A stretch of DNA of 14,915 nucleotides from Sphaerosporella brunnea (taxonomy: Eukaryota; Ascomycota; Pezizomycetes; Pezizales; Pyronemataceae): NCBI GenBank assembly GCA_008704415.1, contig VXIS01000580.1, positions 1 to 14,915 of the forward strand. The letters run 5' to 3'. Made by a program: the position numbers and the translations under genes. The notes below the pieces were generated by a model that saw only the letters and a list, made by a program, of their open reading frames with translations, ran no database searches and had not been told where the DNA came from. Numbering within the stretch: the first letter of the stretch is position 1; each line of letters starts with the position of its first letter. Positions 1 through 8,355 of the stretch are shown here, piece by piece.

Positions 1-356
1 GATGACTCGTCATATCAATATCGATGTGGGGGTTCTCCTGTCGTGTCATACCGCCGAAGCACGCCATATGACAAACGACACCCACACCGGTGACTAGACT
101 CTGCATATTGGACTCCACCTTTGTCTGCTGGTCTTTCCCCTCATTTTGCCGGCTGATTGACTCCGACGCCCTGCAGGTCGTCCTCGTATTCGGCAGCTCC
201 GTTGGTACGATGGATGGTATGGCGGCTTGCTTCATAAAGAGGCTCGTCGCTCCCATCGCTCTTTTCTCCTTCATCCTTTCTACAACTCCTACTATTATTT
301 ACTCCTGGGACATCGAACGGATCCTCATGACCAACGCACCATACCGACTTGAGCAC
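1..356 (-). pseudogene. Possible degraded coding remnant, unidentified, running off the left edge
   Basis: On the minus strand a 71-codon frame (356 down to 141) ends in a stop. Omitting one base at 143 moves the reading into another frame that stays open to position 1, for about 47 more codons. The combined product would be hydrophilic, with an Asp/Glu-rich middle and a Cys/Met/His-containing end. I recognise no domain. The overlapping plus-strand frame (90-524) is hydrophobic and looks like its shadow. The call rests only on composition and the one-base join, so it may be chance. No start is assigned. Confidence 0.2.
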
Positions 357-1063
357 CTAAAGGTAGGCACGCGGCGTGAGGCACCCCCAGCGATGCTGCT
401 CTTGCAACACCCTGACCAGTGGTTTGTCGGTAACAGGACCAAGCTATCTTGCCTGGTACTAACGTATTGCAAGTATCCTCTTTCGAGCGTCCCTTCAATC
501 TCTTTGGCTAACAGTATTTCCTAGCTTCTCGGATCGCGACCCTCGTAAGGTCCTTGGCGCTTAGCGCGCTTAGTTTTCGGATCCAGCAACCGTCGACTCG
601 GTAGTGCCCTTCATTATAATTGGTTGGGCGTCCCGTGGTACGCGCGACACTTGGACCGGTCAGCGTCCGGGCACAAGGAGCGGCCGGGCAGTATCGGGAC
701 GTTTGTCACGACTCCTCGGGCGCTGTTGACTTCGGAGGAGGTTCTGGGGGCGGCCACATAGGCCTTCTGACTAATCTTGAATGTTGATACTATCTAATGA
801 TTATAAACGTACCATTCTTATACCAAAATCCCATTGTCACAGTTTAGGGTGTGACATCACGCCATATATATATACTTTACCGTAGTTGAAGTCTAGGAGT
901 GTTTGTGGCAGTCCACATGACTATATTATCGCATGACTACAAGCTTTACTCAGCCCGGGAGACACCCCACGCTCCCTACACTGCGCAACATGTCCCGTCT
1001 ATTTGCCCAGGTTACGCCGCTGCTATTTACCCAAGTTACATGACATTTTTCATCCCCCGCATC
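357..1063. other. Intergenic, no supported gene
   Basis: About 700 bases with no convincing coding frame. A GC-rich stretch lies near 530-760 and an AT-rich stretch with a TATATATATA run near 865-876. No TSS-like or coding context could be attached to either. Confidence 0.5.
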
Positions 1064-1420
1064 TGTAACGGAGAGGGTCGAGAACAGACTGGAGGGGCCC
1101 AAGGTACTCGCGTACAGAGAGGGCAAGAACGAGAGCAGGAACAAGATCCAAAGGTGGGGCAAGAGGTGCAACGCGCACGGTTAGGATTCAGATTGGAACG
1201 AAGGTACCCAGATTGACATACGAAGGTTCAGTAAAGAGGAAAGGAAAACAAACAACAAAGCGGAAGCGAAGGCCCCTTATAGCAATTACGTGATCGCGGT
1301 GCGCCGCGCCACGTGGGAGCCGAACATAACCTCGGCTCGGAGCCATCCCACCGAGTCTCCCTACAGAGCCTCATCACGACACCACAAACAACCCCCACTT
1401 CCGAACCTCACCACGTGACA
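1064..1420 (-). mobile_element. Solo LTR (minus orientation), same family as the LTR at 8027-8355
   Basis: On the plus strand this begins TGTAACGG and ends CGTGACA, giving the TG...CA ends of a retrotransposon LTR. Read on the minus strand it aligns with 8027-8355 over most of its length: a CACGTG-containing GC palindrome, then a TATA-like CTATAAGGGGCC, then the block CCTTCGCTT, TTTGTTGTTTG, ACTGAACCTTCGTAT, then TCTTGTTCCTGCTC, GAGTACCTTGGGCC and CGACCCTCTCCGTTACA. The flanks (GCATC on the left, ACCAT on the right) do not form a clear 5-bp duplication. The copy is also more diverged than the other, suggesting it is older. No internal retrotransposon genes adjoin it, so solo LTR is the best call. 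Gypsy versus copia cannot be decided. Confidence 0.8.
1273..1315 (-). promoter_or_regulatory. LTR promoter core: CACGTG palindrome plus TATA-like box
   Basis: On the minus strand a CACGTG (1310-1315) is followed by a GC-rich palindromic spacer, then CACGTA (1287-1292, one change from CACGTG), then CTATAAGG (1275-1282). The arrangement matches the younger LTR copy at 8112-8151. The promoter role is inferred from LTR anatomy. Confidence 0.45.
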
Positions 1421-1568
1421 ACCATCCATGGGGGGATAAATCTGAGAGCAGCAAATGAATCAGCATCCTTTGAAGTCTTAGATCTGAGAGTTCCAGCCGA
1501 TTCCATTGAGAGTAAAAGCCGGTAGCTTAGTCGGAAAACTCCATCCAAACTCATGCCGTGACAGCATC

Positions 1569-2960
1569 ATGCCACGAATTACCAAAAGAGTGAGGACACT
1601 GGGGAAAATTTCCACCTATATAAACACGGTAGAAAAGTTGGCGGCTATTGTGGGAAGTACGGAGAGTGAAGAAGAGGAAGACTGCATGATTCTAGATAGG
1701 ACCGAAGAGGACGTTACCAATGGTAAGCTAAAACCATTAAGGAAAATTAATGCTAAAACTTTTAATAGATGAGGAGCCCACATTAAACGAAGATCTACGC
1801 ACTGTGAATGCTGTCCCAGCAAAGAGACGTTTTTGGAAGCCTCAACCCACGCCTCAACCCATTGAGAGGGGTGGTATACAGAATCTTTGCCGGTTATTCG
1901 AGGATTTATATGCGAAACAACATACACGAAAATTTTGCTCAATGTTCCGCATGGATCCATCCGATTTTGACGCATTGTTCTTGGTACTTTGTTGGCATGA
2001 AAATTTCTAAAATTGTTCTAGAAATCCACAGTTAAATCCACGGTACCAACTAGCGATTTTTCTTCACAGATTAGGCAATCCCGGAGGGTTCAGCCAAGAG
2101 GATACAAGTACACTATTACACTTAGGAGAGGGAACTGTGTCTCTTTATTATAATCGTGTGCTAGGCGCAATTCACAGCTCGAAAGATACCTATATCAAAT
2201 GGCCGACAGCCGCTCAACTACAAGAAACGAGTGCAAGAATTGCCGTTAAGTGTGCAGATGTGTTTGAAGATGTCGTCGGGTTTATTGATGGACGTTTTTG
2301 GTTCTCAAATACGCTCCACAAATTGACCACGTCTACTATTTTAATCGGAAACATAACTATGCCCTGAACGCCACCATTGTTTGCGACGATACTGGAAAGA
2401 TTCTATGGTTGCGAGCTGGAGATACCAGTGCGGTCCATGATGCACGAGTTTTTTCACGATCATTTCTTGCACAACAGCCGGAGGATTTTTTTTCCGCTCA
2501 TGAATATCTCCTTGGAGACAGTGCCTATACTCCAACGGCCCACATGGTTACAACTTTTAAAAAACCGGGAGCCAATCATCCCGATGAAGCACAGTTTAAT
2601 AGTACCTTAAGTTCGCAACGTATAGTAGCGGAGCATACCTTTGGCCAGCTAAAAGCTCGCTTTCCTGCTTTGACGTCGATCAGTATACGTATCAAAGCAC
2701 TCAAAGACCATCAGCGTATGGTGGAATTGTTTGAAGTTGCTTGCACGCTGCACAATTTCTTACATCAACGCAATGCACCCGAATGGACCGTAGCAGATGA
2801 TTTACAGCGGGCAGACAAGCAGCAAAGAAAAATCAACCGACTTCAAGCTCGTAATGAAAAAGAAGATATATTCAAACAAGTTATTGATAATGAAGACGAA
2901 GCAACACGTGAATATTTATTTTCACACTTTAAAAGAAAAATACGTCGCGTCCAACTGTGA
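1569..2960 (+). pseudogene. PIF/Harbinger DDE transposase (DDE_Tnp_4 type), broken
   Basis: The product would be a Harbinger-family transposase of about 448 residues, near the usual size. I chose ATG 1569 because it begins MPRITKRVRTL, a typical family start; an in-frame ATG at 1506 only adds a non-conserved leader. A 46-nt intron (1723-1768) joins exon 1 to the next frame. A helix-turn-helix-like region follows, and then the catalytic core: first Asp in FIDG (codon 2287), second Asp in GDSAY (codon 2517), Glu in AEHTFGQLKARF (codon 2631). Two lesions are visible. An in-frame TAA at 2008-2010 interrupts an otherwise continuous conserved stretch (WHENF, stop, NCSRNPQ). A one-base loss at the T5 run 2295-2299 shifts the frame just after the first catalytic Asp. 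All three catalytic residues survive, so the decay looks fairly recent. A Lys/Arg-rich tail ends at the stop in 2958-2960. Confidence 0.88.
1723..1768 (+). other. 46-nt intron in the Harbinger transposase gene
   Basis: It starts GTAAGC, has a branch-like GCTAAAAC and ends TTTTAATAG. Removing it (phase 1) joins the MPRITKRV exon to the EEPTLNEDLR frame without a stop. Size and signals fit fungal introns. Confidence 0.75.
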
Positions 2961-3045
2961 CGTTTAAAACAGAAACCGTCCCGTAAAGGTAAACATCACC
3001 GGTTATTCATTCCAACTTTTTTGCAGACTGTTGACACTGATCAAA

Positions 3046-4300
3046 CTACCTTAATCTCAGCTGAAGCTCCGCATGCAATCGCTGTTCACGCCTGTCCTCC
3101 AACGCGTCCCTCCTCGCTTGCTCCTCTTTTCGATTTTTCTCTTTCAAAACTGCTAGCTTTCGGTCTTCGTTGTCCCGCTGCTGGATATACGCCCATTTTT
3201 CCTTATTTGACTTCTCCCGAGCCTCAGCAAGCTGCCTTAAAATATCGGTTTCTTCTCCTGCCTTGATTTTTTTAACAGCTCTGGTACTTTGCGTCCCCCT
3301 TTTTTTTGCTTTACGCTTCTTCTTTGTCGGATTTTTCTGACCACCAGTAGGTGGATGAGCATCGCTATCGGATTCACCAGTATTCTCGTCGCTATCGTCA
3401 GAGGTATTCAGTCCATCACTTTCTTTTTCGCTTGCACTTGAATCTGACTCCTTATTGCCTGCATTATCCACGCCTTCCACAACCTTCCGTGGAAGTGAAC
3501 CCCCGGTTTCGGAAACGAAGGGTGCGGTAAAGGTCATGTCTTTTTGTGGGATTTCGGCAATAAGGCGGTAGTCAGGACAAAGCTTGTTCAGCCAGGCTGT
3601 TTTTATTAGTTTTTGCTTAACTCTCGCTGAATGCATCGCTTACACTTTTCCATCGATGACCATTGTTCTTCACTTTTCACTCCTTCTCCGGTCCTATTAA
3701 TTGACCGCTTTGCCTCCTCAAACTTTCGCTTTACGTCTTCCCAGTGTGATTTAATTGCCTTTTTTGACCGAGCAACCCATTATTTTGTGACAAACTGATC
3801 CATACCTTATCGGCGGACCTCTTTATCTTTTTATAATTTTTTCCGTCGCTGAGAAATCCCAAAAGAGCATGCCTCTCTTCTGTCGACCACTTGCGAGTTG
3901 TTTTTTTACCAACTTGGTCCTCCGGAATCTGTAGGCCCTGCTTGCGCGCATGCTCTAACTCCTCCTCGATGTCTCTTACAGCAGCGACATCTCCACCCTT
4001 GTGCTCCTTCGCCTTTTTCTGCTCCTTCGGCTCGGCATGCTTTTGTGTCTCGACGGACTTAGGGCCTAGAACCGCGGCTGTATTCACATCTTGCCTAGGC
4101 GGCTGGAGCTGCGGCATGCTTGCCGCTTGCGACTGGATGTGCGGCTGGAGCTGCGGCACCGGTACTTGCTGCTGAGCTTGTGACTGAAGCTGTGGTACGT
4201 TCGTTCCTTGCAGCTGGAGCTGCTTGAGGGCATTGCCCCTAGCAAACAAATCTTGCAAAGACATCTGCCATTTTCTGTTAACCTCGCTTTTACCAGCCAT
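3046..4300 (-). pseudogene. Myb/SANT-like accessory protein of the Harbinger element, frameshifted
   Basis: The gene starts at ATG 4300-4298 and ends at TAG 3048-3046. The N-terminus (about residues 25-70) is Gln-rich, with an imperfect repeat of the form VPQLQ. A charged Lys/Glu segment follows, then a Myb/SANT-like domain from about residue 137 (RKWSTEERHALLGFL), continuing in another frame as KKAIKSHWEDVKRKFEEAK. The frame break lies between about 3760 and 3800; in the second frame a TAA also lies close upstream of WVARSKKAIKSHWED, so there may be two lesions. A 47-nt intron (3643-3597) then joins to the last exon, which holds a Ser/Asp/Glu-rich stretch, a basic KKKRKAKKR patch (possible nuclear signal) and a long Arg/Glu/Lys coiled-coil-like tail ending in LQLRLR. 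The domain and the tail-to-tail pairing with the transposase support the role; the DNA-binding function is inferred from the family. Confidence 0.75.
3597..3643 (-). other. 47-nt intron in the Myb/SANT-like gene
   Basis: On the minus strand it begins GTAAGC, contains an ACTAAT branch-like site and ends AAAACAG. Removal (phase 1) joins the frame ending SSMEK to WLNKLCPDYRL. It closely matches the transposase intron in size and donor. Confidence 0.7.
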
Positions 4301-4963
4301 GCACAGCTAGGACTCACGATGTGCTTTTTAGTATTTGCGGTTTTTTTTGTGGCTGTTGTTTGATTTTGCTGTCGCTGCGATGTGTTGTTCGCTACTGAGG
4401 CTCGCTGGCTGCGGGCTGCGTTTTAATTTCGTCACAGCCTGGTGGCATGACAGCGACGTCACCCAGCCAGCCCAAAAATTTTCCCTCAAAGTCTGCAGCC
4501 AGGCTGGAGCCTCCTATTGGAGCTTTTGCGGCACTCGATTTTCAGCCAGCCGGCGTTTTCAGCCTACCTTGAGTACCACTAATAAACCCACGCGCAGTAT
4601 CTTCTCCCTGCGTGCACACCCACCCACATCGCGCGCACCGCCCAACACCCCAACCCCCCGGCCACCACCATCGCTACTTCCCTGCTCCCCCCATCGCTAC
4701 CACGACCGCTTCCCTGCTCGCCCTGCAGCCCACCGGCGAGCACTCCGCTAGAGCGAGCTGACAAGACACACGACACATATGTCTGCACTGGTTGAGGGCC
4801 TGTGGTGGCTCTGGACCTTCGTCTCAGTTCGTCGTCCCCGTTTCCTTCAAACCTGCTCCTCCCTGCCCGCTATGTCCATCTCATCCCCAACACCCATCTC
4901 ATCTCTCTGTCAACATCTACCCCACCACCCCACAGCCAAACCCACCCCACTCAATTGCATTAG
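4301..4963. other. Spacer: GCCAGCC-rich part and C-rich low-complexity part, no supported gene
   Basis: Positions 4395-4560 are rich in GGCTGG/CCAGCC motifs, reminiscent of the MITE-like elements at 10642 and 11300, but I could not align ends. From about 4615 to 4960 the plus strand is strongly C-rich and G-poor, with a short repeated phrase (CATCGCTAC followed by CTTCCCTGCTC) near 4668-4725. Such C-rich tracts can be promoter or leader sequence of the following gene. No intact coding frame is supported. Confidence 0.45.
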
Positions 4964-6379
4964 AATGCATACCGAAACTCCCCACGCAGCGAGCAGTCCC
5001 TTTCCGGTGCCTTCGGGCTTGAGGTGGCCTTTGAGGATGAAGATATATCAGCAACAGTTGAAGCTGAGGCAATAAACAAACTCAAAGCTGCTATAGAGTT
5101 GTATACCCTTTCACCCCTTAACGTCAAGCACATCTCAAGCACCGGTCCAAATCTACACGCCGGGAAGCTTCTCATGGCCCTAGTAGACAACGCACCTGGC
5201 TCTGGGAGATACGAAGTTCTCAAAGCAACTTTGAGATACTTATACAACATTCCTTTTAAGTCAGAAGCAGACGGCACTCTCACAATGCCACGATTAGATT
5301 CGATACTCGAGGCCGTGCGAGGCTGTTCTGTTGAGGAGAGCGTTGTGAATGAGAGAATATATTGTTTTGCGGAGCACATTATAAACTCACTATTCATCCC
5401 CAGTATGTCGTCCCTCCTGCGTTAATTTCTGTTGCCAATTCTTACTGATTTTCAACCAGTTCTTGCTGAGGGCGGCAAAACGGAGGCTCCACCAACGAAG
5501 CTCGTCACCCCGCATGGTTCCGCAGTACCAGTTGGCTCTGTTCACGGTCGACTGGCTTTATTCAGGGATTCGGTTTGTTCTACATTACCCGTCTCTAGAT
5601 TGCTATCTCTAACAGGGTCTCAATTCTTGAGCTCATTGATCGAGAGGGAGGCCGATGTGCCATCACCGGCCACATCGACACGAACATCTTGGATACCATG
5701 TTGCTGGCAGACCCTACGCTAGATGAGGATTCTATGGGAGATTCTAGCCATTGCGAAGGGGCGCACATCATTCCTCATGGGAGGAATGAGGCGGGAGGGG
5801 GGGGTGCTTTAGTAAGTGGTGCCTACATCCGCCTTTCATTTTGGATAAATGCTCACCCTCTCTAGAGCGAGTCCAAAAAATATTTTTGGACTTTATTGGG
5901 AATGTTTGCCCCTCAGCTGGGGATGCTGGTGCTGGCAGAGAATATCGACAAGCCGTACAACGGTCTGTTTCTAACCCACGACCGTCATAAAGATTTTGGC
6001 GCCCTGAAAATCTGGCTGGAGGAGACCCAAGTGAATAACTATTATCCGAAAGACCAGAACTATATGTGCTGACTGTATTTAGACTGCGGATACCTACATT
6101 CTCAGAAAGGCCCGCCGTCACAATCTTCCCCGAGAGCTGAAAGAGAAGAAGCTTGACAAGCCGATTACCTTCAAAAATCACGCCGAAAAAGATATCGACC
6201 TCCCCAACGAATATCTTCTCAAGATTCATGCATCCCTAGCTCGCATCCTCGAGGCCAGCGGTGCGGCCGAGTACGTTGAGCATCTCTTGCGCGAAACAGA
6301 CAAGATTACAGCTTTGTCGGATGACGTCACAGACCTCACTGCCTTCTTCGCAAGTCGTGGACTGGTTGAGGTTCGATGA
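4964..6379 (+). CDS. HNH_2-type nuclease-domain protein, five exons, start unresolved
   Basis: This appears to be a member of the HNH_2-domain gene family seen in basidiomycetes. Its substrate and cellular role are unknown to me. Exons: frame open from 4964 to 5402, then 5460-5572, 5616-5811, 5866-6030 and 6083-6379. Introns of 57, 43, 54 and 52 nt begin GTATGT, GTTTGT, GTAAGT and GTGAAT. The helical N-terminal region contains ALVDNAPGSGRYEVL. The HNH core has CAITG (Cys codon 5656), AHIIPH (first His, codon 5764), the central Asn in YNGL (codon 5959) and the last His in DRHKDF (codon 5986). A charged C-terminus ends GLVEVR at TGA 6377-6379. Exon 1 has no in-frame ATG and an upstream stop at 4961, so a small 5' exon or a different acceptor (GCATTAG at 4957-4963) is likely. 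Exons 2 and 3 differ by one base in frame at the acceptor 5615/5616, a possible frameshift or assembly error. Confidence 0.8.
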
Positions 6380-6700
6380 TTGCGTTTTCGGCGTACCTAT
6401 ACCTCTTTGGACTCTGCATGGCGCTTGGCTTGTTCTTTCTTATTTCCTTCTATTCGTTCTGGGGAGTTTTTAAATGCTGCTATCACATATCTTGCTTGGT
6501 TTGGTATGCGCCTGACATGATGCGTTTCTCCCTGAAGGACCAGAACTATGTATACTGACTGCATTTAGACTGCGGATACCTGGTGCACGACTTGTTTGTG
6601 CTTGGCTTTGTTCTTTCTCATTTCCTTCTATTCGTTCCGGGGAGTCTTTAAATGCTGCTATCACATATCTTGCTTGGTATGCGCCTGACGGTTGGAATCG
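6380..6700 (+). repeat. Tandem duplication in the 3' flank of the HNH gene
   Basis: A segment of about 90-95 bp occurs twice in direct orientation, at 6422-6516 and 6600-6689. It starts CTTGGCTTGTTCTTTC (the second copy has one extra T), continues through CTTCTATTCGTTC and AAATGCTGCTATCACATATC, and ends GCGCCTGAC. The first copy has a small extra TTGGT. Between the copies sits a duplicate of the HNH gene's last intron-exon junction. No coding function is seen. Confidence 0.8.
6531..6581 (+). repeat. Second copy of the HNH gene's intron 4 / exon 5 junction
   Basis: This about 50-bp stretch closely matches 6046-6095, the 3' half of the last intron plus the first 13 bases of exon 5. It includes GACCAGAACTAT, the branch-like CTGACTG, the TTTAG acceptor and ACTGCGGATACCT. 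Exon sequence following the match is not repeated. Confidence 0.8.
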
Positions 6701-6786
6701 GAAATCACATGGACAGCGCCCGCCGGCGCCCGTTAGTCATCTATCTTTGGTTTCCTTTTGTCTCCTATCTTTCCTTCCGTCCGTCC

Positions 6787-6816
6787 GTTCCTTTCTCTTC
6801 CGTTCCTTTCTCTTCC
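6787..6816 (+). repeat. Pyrimidine-rich tandem repeat, two exact 15-bp units
   Basis: GTTCCTTTCTCTTCC is repeated exactly at 6787-6801 and 6802-6816, inside a wider CT-rich tract (about 6755-6840) that includes CCGTCCGTCCG. Confidence 0.85.
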
Positions 6817-6878
6817 GATAGTTCTTTCCTTTCCGTTTATATCTGGTTCTTGCACACGCGCCTTTTGGCCGACTTATG

Positions 6879-6991
6879 TATATAAACACCCCGAAGCTCC
6901 CGCTTCCGGAACATTAGAGTCAACAATCACTCTTTTCTCTCAACAGGTTATGAGCCCCTTTTCCTCTTCCAAACTGAGCACTTTTATTTAA
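6879..6991 (+). promoter_or_regulatory. TATA box with a possible leader and a very short ORF
   Basis: TATATAAA at 6879-6886 is followed by an A/C/T-rich leader without ATG and a 13-codon ORF from ATG 6950 to the stop ending at 6991 (MSPFSSSKLSTFI). The layout resembles the better-supported zinc-finger unit at 9772-9982, but the peptide has no recognisable feature. The leader also ends in a TCTCAACAG acceptor-like sequence. This is a promoter candidate only. Confidence 0.3.
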
Positions 6992-7481
6992 TTTCCACGA
7001 GCCCTTTGAGTCCTTTGCTCAAGCTCATCCACCCGAGCCACAAAGAGTTCGTTGCTTTTGCTCACCCATCCGAGCTATAGTGCAGGCACTTATAAACCTC
7101 CTCGTCGCACGTCCCCGGTTGGTGGAGATGGGTGGAGATGGACGACCATAACGAACGCAGTTATCCCCGCGTGCGAACTCTGAGCAGACACCACGTTTCT
7201 CGACCAAACAAGATGCGCTCTATAATTCTACGTGGTGCAGCCCCACCGGTTTAACACCGTTGTACTCTGGTTATGGGGTCGCAACTACGGATTGTGAAAA
7301 GCTTGGACTAGCTGAATGGCACGGCCCCCGCAGCCATGGCCAGCTGCCAACGCTACCACCTGCCAATATCTTGAGGGTTATACTGTTTGAAACAGTGAAC
7401 TCGGTCCGAGCACTGATCCATAATGCCGGCTGCTCCCAACTTTGTATACCACTGCCCTCCAGCAGCAGCAACTTGAACACA
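6992..7481. other. Region upstream of the second transposase gene, nothing firm
   Basis: No gene is supported. A tandem 10-mer (GGTGGAGATG twice) lies near 7121-7140 and a TATA-like CTTATAAAC near 7089. An open frame runs through 7260-7481 into the ATG at 7482, but its sequence is not conserved-looking and I treat it as leader. Confidence 0.4.
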
Positions 7482-8026
7482 ATGGGCAGGCCGAACAAAA
7501 GAAAGGTACAATCACGACAAGCGGGCGCCATCAGCACATCTCGGACTCGGAAACGCAGTCGTCTCGGCGATGCCGAGTTTCTCGGCGGCGGTGAATCTCT
7601 CGGCGGCGGTGAATCTCTCGGCGATGCCGAGCCTGAACCATACCAAATTTCGGGAGCTAGAAGGGAGGTTTTGGAGGAAGGTCCAGAAGAGGAGGGAGGG
7701 AGGGGGGCAGGAGAGAGAGGGGAGGAAAACGAAGAGGAGGAGGAAAAGGAGGAGGAGGAGGAGGAGGAAGAGGAGGAGGACGCGGAAGCGGACACGAAAG
7801 CAGGGGAAGAGGGAAGTGGAGGAGAGCGAGGGAACGAGTATTTGGAGAATCTCTCCGTACCACCAGATCCTGAGGGTTCAGCGGAACCAGACATTCCAAC
7901 CATGAGGGATCAGGACTGGCCTCGGGTAAGTGGCCGCCAGGCACAAATACAGCTGCTTAAATCAGGAATTGCGGACATGAATAGATTGTTGGCCTCAAAA
8001 CGAAGACAGCCCTCTGGCCTGGCACC

Positions 8027-8355
8027 TGTCACGGCGCGAGGTTGGAATAAGGTTTGGTGGCGTTGTTTGGTGGCGTTGTGTGGCTCTGTGTTGCGAGGTT
8101 ATGTCGGAAACCACGTGGCGCGGGGCGCCGCGATCACGTGGGCTATATATAGGGGCCTTCGCTTACGCTTTGTTGTTTGCTTCTCTTTCCTATTCACTGA
8201 ACCTTCGTATTTCATCCTGAATAGATCTTGTTTCCGCTCCTGAATCTTGGACCCTGTGCATAGCACCTCTCGGATCTTGCTCCTGTCTCCTGCCTATCCC
8301 GTCCATAAGAGTACCTTGGGCCTCCTCCGGCCTGTTCCCGACCCTCCCCGTTACA
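8027..8355 (+). mobile_element. Solo LTR with perfect 5-bp target duplication (GCACC)
   Basis: The element begins TGTCACGG and ends CCGTTACA, near-perfect terminal inverted repeats. It is flanked by GCACC at 8022-8026 and again at 8356-8360. It contains two CACGTG sites (8112-8117, 8135-8140), TATATATA at 8144-8151 and a pyrimidine-rich downstream region. It shares most of its sequence, inverted, with 1064-1420. The lack of an internal retrotransposon region beside it means the two LTRs probably recombined, leaving one. It sits inside the second transposase-like gene and so is younger than that gene's insertion. Confidence 0.92.
8112..8151 (+). promoter_or_regulatory. LTR promoter: paired CACGTG sites and TATA box
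   Basis: CACGTG at 8112 and again at 8135 flank a GC palindrome (GGCGCGGGGCGCC). TATATATA follows four bases after the second site. CACGTG is the classic E-box bound by bHLH factors; its use here is inference. Confidence 0.5.

Larger units (their letters stand above)
1569..4300. mobile_element. PIF/Harbinger-type DNA transposon, two convergent genes, decayed
   Basis: The span covers both element genes: a DDE transposase on the plus strand and a Myb/SANT-like gene on the minus strand. Their stop codons are 85 bases apart, so transcription converges. PIF/Harbinger elements characteristically carry this pair, the Myb-like protein assisting the transposase in DNA binding and nuclear import. The true ends must lie outside the given span. 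I found no matching terminal inverted repeats or 3-bp target duplication in 1421-1568 or 4301-4600, so the element limits are unknown. The left end may have been disturbed by the adjacent solo LTR. Both genes carry lesions, so this copy is probably non-autonomous. Confidence 0.8.

Noticed and set aside
1984..2031. A 48-nt in-frame intron (GT...CACAG) that would remove the TAA in the Harbinger transposase
   Set aside because: It would also delete a conserved segment (LVLCWHENF...NCSRNPQ) that reads like normal family sequence on both sides of the stop. A nonsense change explains it better.
1421..4600. Terminal inverted repeats of the Harbinger element
   Set aside because: I compared 1421-1568 and 900-1063 with the region after 4300 and found no convincing inverted pair with a 3-bp duplication.
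4579..4788. Minus-strand ORF in the C-rich spacer
   Set aside because: Low-complexity Gly/Arg/Ser product caused by the C-rich composition.
7271..7944. Ser/Pro-rich minus-strand ORFs opposite the acidic tract
   Set aside because: They are mirror products of the GAG/GAA-rich sequence encoding the Glu-rich region of the plus-strand gene.
7926..7965. A 40-nt intron with perfect GTAAGT donor in the second transposase-like gene
   Set aside because: Splicing leads to a TGA within five codons, while the unspliced frame continues with protein-like RVSGRQAQIQLLKSGI.
1064..8355. A full-length retrotransposon bounded by the two LTRs
   Set aside because: The LTRs are in opposite orientation, and the sequence between them is other elements and genes without retrotransposon polyprotein motifs.
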